DNA of 64,000 nucleotides from positions 45,933 to 109,932 of the forward strand of contig QEVL01000005.1 in assembly GCA_003577305.1 (NCBI GenBank), in the 5' to 3' direction. The notes beneath the pieces are model-generated. The model was given only the letters and a program-made list of their open reading frames with translations, did no database searches and had not been told where the DNA came from. This document shows positions 9,039-17,370 of this stretch, piece by piece. The stretch's first letter is position 1. Every line of letters starts with the position of its first letter. A program made the position numbers and the translations under genes. Origin of the DNA: Burkholderiales bacterium. GTDB lineage: Bacteria > Pseudomonadota > Gammaproteobacteria > Burkholderiales > Burkholderiaceae_E.

Positions 9039-9075
9039 GGGATTGAATACTCGGACCGGATCCGATTCAATTCCC
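9039..9075. promoter_or_regulatory. imperfect palindrome between dctP and GMC oxidoreductase genes
   Basis: GGGATTGAAT (9039-9048) is mirrored by ATTCAATTCCC (9065-9075) with one extra T; a smaller CGGA/TCCG pair (9052-9055 and 9061-9064) sits inside. It lies in the 247-base gap between the divergent dctP (8876) and GMC (9124) starts. The AT-rich TTGAAT...ATTCAA core stands out in this GC-rich sequence. It could be an operator, for example for the operon's IclR, or a stem-loop in the GMC leader. Confidence 0.4.
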
Positions 9076-9123
9076 GTCATCCCGCGCGACGGGCGCGCGC
9101 GGGCAACCGGCACGGGCGCGCCA

Positions 9124-10779
9124 ATGGACGAATACGACTACATCGTGGTGGGAGCGGGATCGGCGGGCTGCGTGATGGCCGCGCGACTGAGCGAGGACGG
9201 GCGCCACCGCGTGCTGCTGCTCGAAGCCGGCCCCGAGGATCGCTACCCCTGGATCCACGTGCCGATCGGCTATGCGAAGACCATGTTCAACCCGGTGCTG
9301 AACTGGATGTTCCGCACCGACCCCGACCCCGGAATGAACCGGCGCCAGGTCTACTGGCCGCGCGGCAAGACCCTGGGCGGATCGAGCGCGATCAACGGGC
9401 TGATCTTCATCCGCGGGCAGGCCGAGGACTACGACGACTGGGCGGCGCAGGGCAACGCCGACTGGTCGTTCGAAAAAGTGCTGCCGTGGTTTCGCCGGCT
9501 CGAGCACAATACGCTGGGCGCCGACGAATGGCGGGGCACCGGCGGTCCGCTGTGGTCCTCGCACATCCGCGTGCGGCATCCGCTGATCGACGCGGTGATC
9601 GCCGCCTGCGAGGAGATCGGCATTCCGCGCAACCCCGACTTCAACGGCGCGCGCCAGGAGGGCGCCGGCTACTATCAGCTGAGCACACGCAACGGCTTTC
9701 GCTGCAGCACTGCGGTGGCCTACCTGCGGCCGGCGCGCAGGCGCGCGAACCTGCAGGTGCTCACGCGCGCGCAGACCACGCGCATCCTCTTCGAGGGCCG
9801 GCGCGCAGTCGGGGTCGAGTACCGGCCCGGAGCGCGCGCCGACCGGCGCGACGCGGGCACCGCGAAGGCGTCCGGCGTCACCGTCGAAGCGGGGCCGCCG
9901 GTGCGGGTGCGCGCACGCCGCGAGGTGATCCTGTGCGCGGGTGCGCTGCAGTCGCCGCAACTGCTGCAACTCTCGGGAGTCGGCCCGGCGGAGCTGCTGC
10001 ACTCGTTCGGCATCCCCGTCGTGCACGAGCTGTCCGGCGTCGGCGAGAACCTGCAGGATCACCTGCAGGCTCGCGTGATGTTCCGGTGCTCCCGGCCGAT
10101 CACGACCAACGACCAGCTCGCCTCGCCGTGGGGCAAGCTGCGCATCGGCATGGAGTACGTCTTCCTGCGTGGCGGTCCGATGGCGATCGGCATCAACCAG
10201 GGCGGCATCTTCGCGCGTACGCGTCCCGAACTGACGCGCCCGGACGTGCAGTTCCACGTCGCGACGCTGTCCTCCGACATGGCCGGCTCGCCGGTGCACT
10301 CGCACTCGGGCTTTACGATGTCGGTGTGCCAGCTGCGCCCGGAGTCGCGGGGCTACGTGCGCATCCGCTCGACCGACCCGCTCGAGGCGCCGTCGATGCA
10401 GCCGTTCTACCTCTCGACGGAGAACGACCGCCGCACCGCGGTGGACGGCGTGAAGCTCGCGCGCCGGCTCGCCGCGACCCGGGCGCTCGGACCCTTCGTG
10501 GTCGACGAGTACGCGCCTGGCGCGCAGGCGGCGAGCGACGCCGATCTGCTCGAGTTCGTGCGCAACCACGCCGGGACCATCTTCCACCCGAGCGGCACCT
10601 GCAGGATGGGCGACGACGCGATGGCGGTCGTCGACCAGCAGTTGCGGGTGCGCGGCGTGGGCGGCCTGCGCGTGGTCGATTGCTCGGTCATGCCGACGCT
10701 GGTCTCGGGCAACACGAACGTGCCGGTGGTGATGATCGCCGAGCGGGCCGCGGCGTTCGCGCTGGCCGACGCGCGCTGA
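9124..10779 (+). CDS. GMC-family FAD-dependent oxidoreductase
   Basis: 551-residue flavoprotein of the glucose-methanol-choline family, which oxidises alcohols (choline, PEG, aromatic or sugar alcohols). The FAD-binding GxGxxG is YIVVGAGSAG near residues 6-15, with the ribose-binding Glu in LLLEAGPED. The first GMC signature is GKTLGGSSAINGLIFIRG (about 82-99). The second is around CAGALQSPQLLQLSGVGP. The catalytic His lies in HPSGTCRMG near residue 490, followed by GNTNVPVVMIAERAA. ATG 9124 starts the family's N-terminus; an upstream extension in frame crosses the palindrome at 9039-9075 and is unlikely. Divergent from the TRAP operon, so the transported acid and this oxidation may belong to one pathway (inference); substrate not assignable. 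Confidence 0.92.
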   Translation: MDEYDYIVVGAGSAGCVMAARLSEDGRHRVLLLEAGPEDRYPWIHVPIGYAKTMFNPVLNWMFRTDPDPGMNRRQVYWPRGKTLGGSSAINGLIFIRGQAEDYDDWAAQGNADWSFEKVLPWFRRLEHNTLGADEWRGTGGPLWSSHIRVRHPLIDAVIAACEEIGIPRNPDFNGARQEGAGYYQLSTRNGFRCSTAVAYLRPARRRANLQVLTRAQTTRILFEGRRAVGVEYRPGARADRRDAGTAKASGVTVEAGPPVRVRARREVILCAGALQSPQLLQLSGVGPAELLHSFGIPVVHELSGVGENLQDHLQARVMFRCSRPITTNDQLASPWGKLRIGMEYVFLRGGPMAIGINQGGIFARTRPELTRPDVQFHVATLSSDMAGSPVHSHSGFTMSVCQLRPESRGYVRIRSTDPLEAPSMQPFYLSTENDRRTAVDGVKLARRLAATRALGPFVVDEYAPGAQAASDADLLEFVRNHAGTIFHPSGTCRMGDDAMAVVDQQLRVRGVGGLRVVDCSVMPTLVSGNTNVPVVMIAERAAAFALADAR

Positions 10780-10808
10780 GACGCCCGCAGATACGCGTTG
10801 CGCCGACC

Positions 10809-11663
10809 CTAGCGGAACACCACCGTCTTGCCGCCGTTCAGCAATATGCGGTGCTCGGCGTGCCACTTCACCGCGCGCGCGAGGACCACGCTCTCCACGT
10901 CGCGGCCGATCGCGGTGAGCGTGGCGACGTCCATCGAGTGGTCGACGCGCTCTACGTCCTGCTCGATGATCGGGCCTTCGTCCAGGTCGGCCGTCACGTA
11001 GTGCGCAGTGGCGCCGATCAGCTTGACGCCGCGCTCGTGCGCCTGCCCGTACGGCTTGGCGCCCTTGAAGCTCGGCAGGAACGAGTGGTGGATGTTGATC
11101 GCGCGGCCCTCGAGCTTGCGGCATAGCTCGTCCGACAGCACCTGCATGTAGCGCGCCAGCACGACCAGCTCGGCGCCTTCGGCGGCCACGATCTCCATCA
11201 GCCGCGCTTCGGCCCGCGCCTTGGTGGCGGCGGTGACCGGAACGTGGTGGAACGGTACGTTGTACGAGGCGGCGAGCTGGTAGAAGTCGCGATGGTTCGA
11301 GACGACCGCCCGGATGTCGATCGGCAGCAGCCCGGATCGGTGCCGGAACAGCAGGTCGTTCAGGCAATGCCCGAGCTTCGAGACGAGGATCACCGTCGGC
11401 GCGGGCCGGGCCGCGTCGAAGAAGGCCCAGCGCATGCGGAAGGTCTCGCCGACCGGTGCGAACGCGCGCTGCAACGACTCGATCGAGGCGTCCGCGGCGG
11501 CCGATTCGAAGTGCACCCGCATGAAGAAGAGCCCCGTGTCGCGGTCGTCGTACTGCGCCGCCTCGAGGATGTTGCCGCCGTGCTCGAGCAGGAAGCCCGA
11601 CACCGCGTGGACGATGCCCGGACGATCCGGGCACGAGAGCGTGAGGATGTAGCCGTCTGTCAT
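10809..11663 (-). CDS. purU: formyltetrahydrofolate deformylase
   Basis: 284 residues. It hydrolyses 10-formyl-THF to THF and formate, balancing one-carbon pools. An N-terminal ACT domain (residues 1-85, YILTLSCPDRPGIVHAVSGF) is followed by a formyltransferase-fold domain. The catalytic triad region is visible as INIHHSFLPSF (Asn/His), ATAHYVTADLDEGPII (Asp) and the conserved NHRDFYQLAASYNVPFHHVP. ATG 11663 is used; an upstream in-frame ATG at 11705 adds only non-conserved residues. Convergent with the GMC gene (29 bases between stops). Confidence 0.95.
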   Translation of the reverse strand: MTDGYILTLSCPDRPGIVHAVSGFLLEHGGNILEAAQYDDRDTGLFFMRVHFESAAADASIESLQRAFAPVGETFRMRWAFFDAARPAPTVILVSKLGHCLNDLLFRHRSGLLPIDIRAVVSNHRDFYQLAASYNVPFHHVPVTAATKARAEARLMEIVAAEGAELVVLARYMQVLSDELCRKLEGRAINIHHSFLPSFKGAKPYGQAHERGVKLIGATAHYVTADLDEGPIIEQDVERVDHSMDVATLTAIGRDVESVVLARAVKWHAEHRILLNGGKTVVFR

Positions 11664-11746
11664 GGGAGATCCGATGCGCGTCGCGCCCGGCTGGGTGCAG
11701 GGCACAAGTATATCGGTGGCGGCGCGCGCGCGGCCCCCGTGCGGCT

Positions 11747-12184
11747 TCAGGCGGCGCGTGCCGGCCAGCGCAACAGCGGCCCGATCGCGTCGAGCGTGTT
11801 CTTCAGGATCAGGCCGTATTCGGTGTCGCCTTCCATCACCAGCGCGCGCTCGAAGAACAGCCGGTCGGCGTCTTCCTCGCCGCGCAGCAGGCGCAGGAAG
11901 CTTGCCGCGTCGGCAGCCACCCGCAGCGCGACCGCGCCGCCGTCGGGCGCCGCGTGGAAGCCGCCCGCGTCGAGCATCAGCCGGCAGCGGATGCCGAGGT
12001 CGCAGACCTCGATCTCGACCACCCGTCCGGCCAGTTGCTGCGCGGCGTCGGCCGGCAGCTGCGGCCGCAGCAGGCGATCGAGCGCCAGCGCCAGCACGAC
12101 CGAGGGCGGGCGGATCGGAAGCCGTGAGACGAAGCGGCGCAGCGGCTCGGGCACGGGCAGGGCGGTGTTGCGGTCGGGGGTCAT
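11747..12184 (-). CDS. ubiT: UbiT: SCP2-domain lipid carrier for anaerobic ubiquinone synthesis
   Basis: 145-residue SCP2-fold protein. UbiT binds hydrophobic ubiquinone intermediates and is required for the O2-independent ubiquinone pathway together with UbiU and UbiV. The body from LPADAAQQLAGRVVEIEV through FLRLLRGEEDADRLFFERAL to MEGDTEYGLILKNTLDAI matches the SCP2 family, with the typical FxRxLxxEGDxxxGxxxKN end. AAGGAG sits seven bases before ATG 12184. It is last in nnrS-ubiU-ubiV-ubiT, eleven bases after ubiV. Confidence 0.93.
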   Translation of the reverse strand: MTPDRNTALPVPEPLRRFVSRLPIRPPSVVLALALDRLLRPQLPADAAQQLAGRVVEIEVCDLGIRCRLMLDAGGFHAAPDGGAVALRVAADAASFLRLLRGEEDADRLFFERALVMEGDTEYGLILKNTLDAIGPLLRWPARAA

Positions 12185-12195
12185 GGCAGGCTCCT

Positions 12196-13125
12196 TCAAC
12201 TCCAGCTGCGTTCGAGTCCGGGACGGCGGTGCGCGAAGCCGTCGACCAGTCCGCCGGGCAGGCTCATCGCGGCCAGCGCGGTGCGCTCCTCGGCGGCGTC
12301 GCCGTCGCCGTTGAGCACGCGCTCGAAGCTCGCCAGCACTTCGCCGAAGCGCTGCGCGACCGGCGACAGTCGCACCCGGCTCACGCCTGCCGCGCGCATC
12401 GCCGCCGCTTCCCCGATGAGGCACTGCTGCGCGGCCGATTGCGTCTGGATGCCGTTAAGCGTGAGGAACGGTGCGCCCTCGCCGGTGGACAGCAGCAGGC
12501 CGTCGGGGTGCTCGATGCAGCGAAACCCGCACTCGTCCTTGTTGAGGTGGTAGTGGCGCGCGGTGAAGCAGCGCGCCGAGAAGGCGAGCGGCAGCCTGCC
12601 GAAGGCGAAGAGCTCGGTGGCGATCGGAGTGTCGGCCGCGGGGCCGCCGGCAACCGGCGACCCGGCGGGATTGACCAGCCCGATCGCCTCGAGGCTCAGT
12701 TCGACCGGCGCGACCCAGCGCACCGCGCCCAGTGCGGCGTGCTCCTCGAGTGCGGGGCGGCTGTAGACGTTGACGTGCGGCCCGAGCACGAATGCGCGGC
12801 CGGCGAGCGTGCGCAGCGCCGAGGCGTCGCCGGCCTCGACCATGAACTCGTCCTGTGCGGTCAGGCGGCGCATCTCGCGCAGGTCGGATTCGGATTCGAG
12901 CAGCGCCTGGCTGGCCAGCACGACCTCCTTGCCGCAGCCGGCCAGGTCGCGCGCCAGCGCGAGCCAGTCGTCGAGCTTCATTTCGTGGCGTCGCGAGCAG
13001 ACCACCTCGCCCAGCACCACCGTGTCGGCGGGCGAGTCGGCGACCTGCCCGTAGAAGTCGATCAGCGTCTTGCGCGGCCAGTAGTAGAGGACCGGGCCGA
13101 CGGTGAGCCGGATGCGCGGATTCAT
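12196..13125 (-). CDS. ubiV: UbiV: 4Fe-4S peptidase-U32-family ubiquinone hydroxylation subunit
   Basis: 309 residues. UbiV forms a heterodimer with UbiU that hydroxylates ubiquinone precursors without oxygen, using prephenate as hydroxyl donor in characterised systems. Cys ligands for a [4Fe-4S] cluster are in place: VVCSRRHE near residue 43 and the cluster CFTARHYHLNKDECGFRC around 193-210. The N-terminus RIRLTVGPVLYYWPRKTLIDFY is typical. It starts fifteen bases after the ubiU stop and is part of the nnrS-ubiUVT unit. Confidence 0.95.
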   Translation of the reverse strand: MNPRIRLTVGPVLYYWPRKTLIDFYGQVADSPADTVVLGEVVCSRRHEMKLDDWLALARDLAGCGKEVVLASQALLESESDLREMRRLTAQDEFMVEAGDASALRTLAGRAFVLGPHVNVYSRPALEEHAALGAVRWVAPVELSLEAIGLVNPAGSPVAGGPAADTPIATELFAFGRLPLAFSARCFTARHYHLNKDECGFRCIEHPDGLLLSTGEGAPFLTLNGIQTQSAAQQCLIGEAAAMRAAGVSRVRLSPVAQRFGEVLASFERVLNGDGDAAEERTALAAMSLPGGLVDGFAHRRPGLERSWS

Positions 13126-13139
13126 GCCGATGCCTCCTG

Positions 13140-14168
13140 TCAGCGCCACGGGCGATTGTAGGCGCCCAGCGTGTGCTGCTGGCCTTCGGACCAGCGCCCG
13201 AGCGCGGCCACCCACTGCGGCTGCACCGTGAAACGCGCGGGCTGCGCCGCGCACTGGTCGATTGCCGCGCGCCAGACGCGCGTGACCTGCTCGACGTAGG
13301 CCGGGCTGCGCTGGCGACCCTCGATCTTGATCGCCGCGATGCCGAACTCCATCAACTGCGGCAGCACCGCCAGCGTGTTCAGGCTGGTGGGCTCCTCGAG
13401 CGCGTAGTCGCGCACGCCCTCGACGTGAAAGCGCCCCTTGCACAGCGTCGGATAGCCGCGCGGCTCGTCGGGCGCGTAGCTGTCGATCAGCACTTCGTTC
13501 AGGCGCGCGTGCACGCCGTCGGCGGCGTCCTCCCAGCGCACCGCCGACGGCGGCGAGCACACGCCCGCGGTGTTGGGCGACTGGCCGGTGGCGTAGGAGG
13601 ACAGCGCGCAGCGGCCCTCGACCATCACGCACAGGCTGCCGAAGCCGAAGACTTCGATCTCGGCGTCGGTGTGGCGGCAGACGTGCCCGACCTGCGACAG
13701 CGTGAGCACGCGCGGCAGCACCGCGCGCTGGATGCCGTAGCGCTCGCGGTAGAACTCGATCGCCTCGTAGGTGGTGGCCGAGGCCTGCACCGACAGGTGC
13801 AGCCGCAGTTGCGGATGGTGGTCGCGCGCGTAGGCGAGCACCGCGGTGTCGGCGCAGATGAGCGCGTCGGCGCCGAGCCTGGCCGCCACGTCGACCGCGG
13901 CCCACCAGCGCGCGGGTTCGCGCGCATCGGCGAAAGTGTTCAGCGCCATCAGCACGCGCGCGTTGCGCGCGTGCGCGTAGGCGATGCCTTCGCGGGCCTG
14001 GTCGAGGTCGAAGTTCAGGCCGGCGAAGTTGCGCGCATTGGTCGCGTCTTTCAGGCCCATGTAGACCGCGTCGGCGCCGGCATCGATCGCGCGCTCGAGC
14101 GCCCGCAGCGAACCGGCGGGGCAGACGAGATCGGGTTTGCGCGGCACGGCGGTTCGTTGTTCGGTCAT
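13140..14168 (-). CDS. ubiU: UbiU: 4Fe-4S peptidase-U32-family ubiquinone hydroxylation subunit
   Basis: 342 residues; partner of UbiV in O2-independent hydroxylation steps of ubiquinone synthesis. The U32 family start KPDLVCPAGSLRALERAIDAGADAVYMG is clear. The Fe-S cysteines are seen as GSLCVMVEGRCALSSY, then NTAGVCSP, then YPTLCKGRF, matching the four-Cys pattern of UbiU. IKIEGRQRSPAYVEQVTRVWR is the conserved C-terminal block. GGAGGAATT precedes ATG 14168. The 52-base gap from nnrS has no obvious terminator, so it is probably read from the nnrS promoter. Confidence 0.95.
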   Translation of the reverse strand: MTEQRTAVPRKPDLVCPAGSLRALERAIDAGADAVYMGLKDATNARNFAGLNFDLDQAREGIAYAHARNARVLMALNTFADAREPARWWAAVDVAARLGADALICADTAVLAYARDHHPQLRLHLSVQASATTYEAIEFYRERYGIQRAVLPRVLTLSQVGHVCRHTDAEIEVFGFGSLCVMVEGRCALSSYATGQSPNTAGVCSPPSAVRWEDAADGVHARLNEVLIDSYAPDEPRGYPTLCKGRFHVEGVRDYALEEPTSLNTLAVLPQLMEFGIAAIKIEGRQRSPAYVEQVTRVWRAAIDQCAAQPARFTVQPQWVAALGRWSEGQQHTLGAYNRPWR

Positions 14169-14220
14169 CGGGAATTCCTCCGGAGCGGGCGCCGGCGTGG
14201 CGCCCTCGTGTGAGCGGCGG

Positions 14221-15525
14221 TCATCCGGCACGCCCGTCGCTGCGCGGCCGGCCGTACCAGCGGGCATGCCGGACGGCCCATGCGAGCATCGCGAATGCCC
14301 ACAGAACGGCCGCCGCGAGCAGCAGCGACGGCGTGGCGGGCAGCCAGGCCGCGACGAGGCGCAGCGCTACGGCGGCCTGGAGAACGAGGAACAGCGCCCA
14401 GGCGAAGCGATCGATCGCCTGCGCGCGCCCGTCCTGGCCCGCGCTCACGCGGGTCACGAACGCGAACTGGATCGAGCCGAAGAAGCCCATGCCGAGCGCG
14501 TGCAGGCTCGGGATCGGCGAATGGTTCGGTTCGCCGGTGAACCAGGCTTGCGCGGCCGATGCGGCCTGCAGCGCGAAGGCCAGGCCCAGCCAGACGAAGC
14601 CGAGGTTCAGCATCGCGAGCAGGCGGATGCGCAGGTTCTGGGTTGCGCGCCAACGCAACGCGAGCCCGAAGACCAGCGCGGCGGCGCCGGCGTCGACGAC
14701 GAGTGCCGTTGCCGCGAGCATGGGATTGGCGAGCGGGCCCGACGCGAACGGCACCTGCAGGCCGAGCAGCGCCAGCAGCGTCCAGAGCAGCCATTCCGGG
14801 TGGCGCTCGTCGAGGCGCGGTGCGGCTACGCCGAAGAACGGCACCATCCGGTGCATCGCGGTGGCGAACACCGGAGAGAGGAACCACCAAAGCCCGACGG
14901 CGAGCGCGGCGCCCACCGCCGCCGGTGCGCCGGCGGCCAGGCCGGCCGCGGCAGCCCACAGTGCAGCAGCGCCGACGCCGCAGGCGCAGCCGATGACCCT
15001 GAGGTGAGTGCGGTCGGCGACGCGACTGCGCCGCAGCAGTTGCGCCAGGCGCCAGACGAACACGGTCCAGCCGGTCGCGACCACCGCAAGCCCGGTTGCG
15101 GCGAGCGTCGGGTCGAGGTGCACGCCGGCCAGGAAGGCGCCCCAGCCGGCGAGCCAGGCGGCCGCCACCGGCAGCAGGCTGTGCGCCGGCATCGTCCCCA
15201 GGGCCAGCCAACGTGGCCCGGCGGTGAACAGGAAGCCGGCGAAGAACATCGGCATGAACGAGAAGCTCATCAGCAGCGCGTGGGCGTGGGTCGGTGCGAC
15301 GGCCCAGTGGATCGGCCGGTGCGCAACGAGCTGGGCCGCCAGCGTTGCGAGCCACCACAGTGCACTCGCCGAGACCATCGCCGAGCCGACGAAGAAACCG
15401 AGGCGATGCGGCGCATCGAGCAGGCGGATGACTCGCCACGGCCCGGGCGATGCGTCGCGCTGCGCGGGACGCTTCGTGCGGCCTGCGGCGTGAACGGAGG
15501 GCACGGAGGAGCGGCTGCGCGTCAC
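14221..15525 (-). CDS. nnrS: NnrS family haem/copper membrane protein
   Basis: Polytopic inner-membrane protein (about twelve helices) of the NnrS family, linked to tolerance of nitric oxide and nitrosative stress in denitrifiers; its exact chemistry is unsettled. Conserved histidines appear in APTHAHALLMSFSFMPMFFAGFLF, FATAMHRMVPFF and IPSLHALGMGFFGSIQFA. The start is ambiguous: GTG 15564, GTG 15525 and GTG 15504 are all in frame and none has a good ribosome site. The FNR box at 15570-15583 and its -10 element place transcription start near 15535, which excludes 15564 and favours 15525 or 15504. First gene of nnrS-ubiUVT. Confidence 0.9.
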   Translation of the reverse strand: MTRSRSSVPSVHAAGRTKRPAQRDASPGPWRVIRLLDAPHRLGFFVGSAMVSASALWWLATLAAQLVAHRPIHWAVAPTHAHALLMSFSFMPMFFAGFLFTAGPRWLALGTMPAHSLLPVAAAWLAGWGAFLAGVHLDPTLAATGLAVVATGWTVFVWRLAQLLRRSRVADRTHLRVIGCACGVGAAALWAAAAGLAAGAPAAVGAALAVGLWWFLSPVFATAMHRMVPFFGVAAPRLDERHPEWLLWTLLALLGLQVPFASGPLANPMLAATALVVDAGAAALVFGLALRWRATQNLRIRLLAMLNLGFVWLGLAFALQAASAAQAWFTGEPNHSPIPSLHALGMGFFGSIQFAFVTRVSAGQDGRAQAIDRFAWALFLVLQAAVALRLVAAWLPATPSLLLAAAVLWAFAMLAWAVRHARWYGRPRSDGRAG

Positions 15526-15541
15526 GGAAAACCGAAAGTCG

Positions 15542-15583
15542 ACTGTAGGCGCCGCTATCAGCACGCGCCTTGCGTCATATCAA
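15542..15583 (-). promoter_or_regulatory. FNR/ANR/DNR box and -10 element of the nnrS-ubiUVT operon
   Basis: Read on the minus strand, 15583-15570 is TTGAT-ATGA-CGCAA, an FNR-type site with one perfect half (TTGAT) and the conserved CAA of the other. Exactly 22 bases downstream lies TACAGT (15547-15542), a TANNNT -10 hexamer. This is the spacing of a class II FNR promoter (box centred at -41.5), giving a transcription start near 15535. It predicts induction of nnrS-ubiUVT at low oxygen and/or by nitric oxide, depending on which CRP/FNR relative binds. Confidence 0.72.
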
Positions 15584-15687
15584 GTGGAATGTATGCGCCA
15601 AGGGGATTGCCGCCGGAAAGCCTGTCGCGCGATGCGCCGAGGATCAGCATAATTCCCCCACCGCCAACCGTAGCACACGGGACATCG

Positions 15688-16227
15688 ATGAACCGCGCCG
15701 CCGCCGTCGAAACGCAGCCCAGCCCGGGCGGCTCCGCCGATCGCTCTTCGCTGCCGCCAGGACAGTCCGCCGACGCGATCGAGGCGCTGCAGAATTTCCG
15801 CGTCATCTTCCGGGCGGTGCGGCGCCACTTCCACGAGGTCGAGGAGCGCTGCGGAATCAGCGGCTCGCAACTCTGGGCGCTCTCGGTCGTCGTGCAGGCG
15901 CCGGGCATCCGCGTCAAGGATCTCGCCCGCTCGATGGCGGTGCAGCAGTCCACCGCGAGCAACCTGGTCGAGCAACTGGTGCGCCAGGGGCTGATCCGCC
16001 GCGCCCGCGAGAGCACCGACCAGCGCATCGTGCAGCTGCATCCGACCGAAGCGGGCGAGCAGGTGATCGCTCGTGCGCCCAAGCCACTGGTGGGCATACT
16101 CGCCGACGTGCTGTCGCGCCTGGATCCGAAGCGCCTCGCCACGCTGAACCGCCTGCTCGACGAGGTGGTGAAGTCGATGCGCAGCGCCGACCGCAGCGCG
16201 CGGCACCTGCCGCTGGCCGACCTGTAA
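15688..16227 (+). CDS. MarR-family transcriptional regulator
   Basis: 179-residue winged-helix regulator. After a Pro/Ser-rich tail of about 30 residues, the MarR fold runs from IEALQNFRVIFRAVRRHFHEVEE, through recognition-helix region IRVKDLARSMAVQQSTASNLVEQLVRQGL, to the wing RRARESTDQRIVQLHPTEAG. ATG 15688 is the first Met of the conserved frame. It is divergent from nnrS and 21 bases upstream of glucokinase, so it may control either or be coupled to the kinase; no ligand can be inferred. Confidence 0.88.
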   Translation: MNRAAAVETQPSPGGSADRSSLPPGQSADAIEALQNFRVIFRAVRRHFHEVEERCGISGSQLWALSVVVQAPGIRVKDLARSMAVQQSTASNLVEQLVRQGLIRRARESTDQRIVQLHPTEAGEQVIARAPKPLVGILADVLSRLDPKRLATLNRLLDEVVKSMRSADRSARHLPLADL

Positions 16228-16248
16228 GCGGCCGCTGGCCAGGCCTCG

Positions 16249-17226
16249 ATGTCCGGCACGCGCGACTGGCTGTTCACCGACATCGGCGGCACCAACGTGC
16301 GCATCTGCCGCTGGGGCCGCGAGGCCGGTGCCGGTGCGATCACGCGAATGCGCGCCGACGCGAGCGCCGGCGTCGCCGAAGCACTGCTCGGTTTCGAGCG
16401 CACGCAGGCGCAGCCCGCGGCGCACGCCGCACTCGCGATCGCGCTGGCGGTGCGTAGCGGCCCGCTGCGAATGACCAACCGCGACTGGGTGCTCGATCCG
16501 GAAAGCCTGCGCGCGACCCTGCAGTTGCGCACGCTGTGCGTCGTCAACGATTTCGTCGCCGCCGCCGCCGGCTTGTCGGCACTGGGCGAGGGCGACACCG
16601 CCGTGCTGCGTGCCGGCACCCGAGGATCGGGCAGCCGGCTGCTGATCGGCCCGGGAACCGGACTCGGCGTGGCTGCGCTGATCGGCGGGGCCGGCGGCGA
16701 AGACGAACGCGTGCTTGCCAGCGAGGCCGGTCACATGGGTCTTGCCTGGCTGGACACCGCAATCGAGGCGCTGCGCGAGCGCGGTCGCGCGCGCTGGGGG
16801 CGGATGTCGTGGGAGCGCCTGCTCTGCGGCGAAGGGCTCGGCTGGCTGCACGCCTGGCGCAGCGGCGCCGCCACGCCGACGCCGGCGCCCGAGGTCGTCG
16901 CGCGCGCGGCGCAGGGCGAGCGGGCCGCGCGCGAGGCGGTGCAGTGGTTTTCGCGCCTGCTCGGCGCGTTTGCGGGCGACCTGTGCCTCGCCTTCGGCGC
17001 CGACGCCGGCGTCTGGCTCACCGGAGGAGTGCTCGACGGGCTGGGCGAGGGGCTCGACGCCGCGGCGTTCCTCGAGGCGTTCGACGACAAGGGGCGCTAC
17101 GCGGCGAGCCAGCGCGAAGTGCCGGTGCGCCGCGTGCTCGTCGGCGACCTCGCGTTTCGCGGGCTGGCACGCATCGTTGACGGTGCCTGTCGGGCACCCT
17201 TGCTGCGAGTGACCGCTGCGCACTGA
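16249..17226 (+). CDS. glk: glucokinase (Glk family)
   Basis: 325-residue bacterial glucokinase of the Glk (not ROK) type, ATP + glucose to glucose-6-phosphate. Motifs: phosphate-binding LFTDIGGTNVR (residues 8-18), TNRDWVL (TNHPW-like), VVNDFVAAAAG (catalytic Asp), IGPGTGLGVAALI, SEAGHMGLA and WERLLCGEGL. Length and motif order fit the family. Only 21 bases separate it from marR. It is convergent with the DMT exporter gene. Confidence 0.9.
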   Translation: MSGTRDWLFTDIGGTNVRICRWGREAGAGAITRMRADASAGVAEALLGFERTQAQPAAHAALAIALAVRSGPLRMTNRDWVLDPESLRATLQLRTLCVVNDFVAAAAGLSALGEGDTAVLRAGTRGSGSRLLIGPGTGLGVAALIGGAGGEDERVLASEAGHMGLAWLDTAIEALRERGRARWGRMSWERLLCGEGLGWLHAWRSGAATPTPAPEVVARAAQGERAAREAVQWFSRLLGAFAGDLCLAFGADAGVWLTGGVLDGLGEGLDAAAFLEAFDDKGRYAASQREVPVRRVLVGDLAFRGLARIVDGACRAPLLRVTAAH

Positions 17227-17370
17227 TGCGGGCCGGCCGCGGCGAAGCGCCGTGCAGGCGGTCTCGAACTGCCTGGGCGCCGTGCGCGCGCGTTCGGCCG
17301 AAAGCGTCACGATAGAATGCCGGATGCGCGCAGCAAGGACCATGCCACCGGCGCGGCCCCCGAGTCGGCT

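Noticed and set aside
7782..11126. Very long plus-strand open frame antisense to dctP and purU and out of frame with the GMC gene
   Set aside because: The translation is Arg/His/Gly-rich with no domain, while the same DNA encodes DctP, GMC oxidoreductase and PurU with clear motifs. A GC-rich antisense shadow.
17312..17317. TAGAAT promoter-like hexamer between glk and the EamA gene
   Set aside because: No gene follows on the plus strand except a shadow antisense to EamA, and the -35 spacing is wrong; could be antisense transcription but unsupported.
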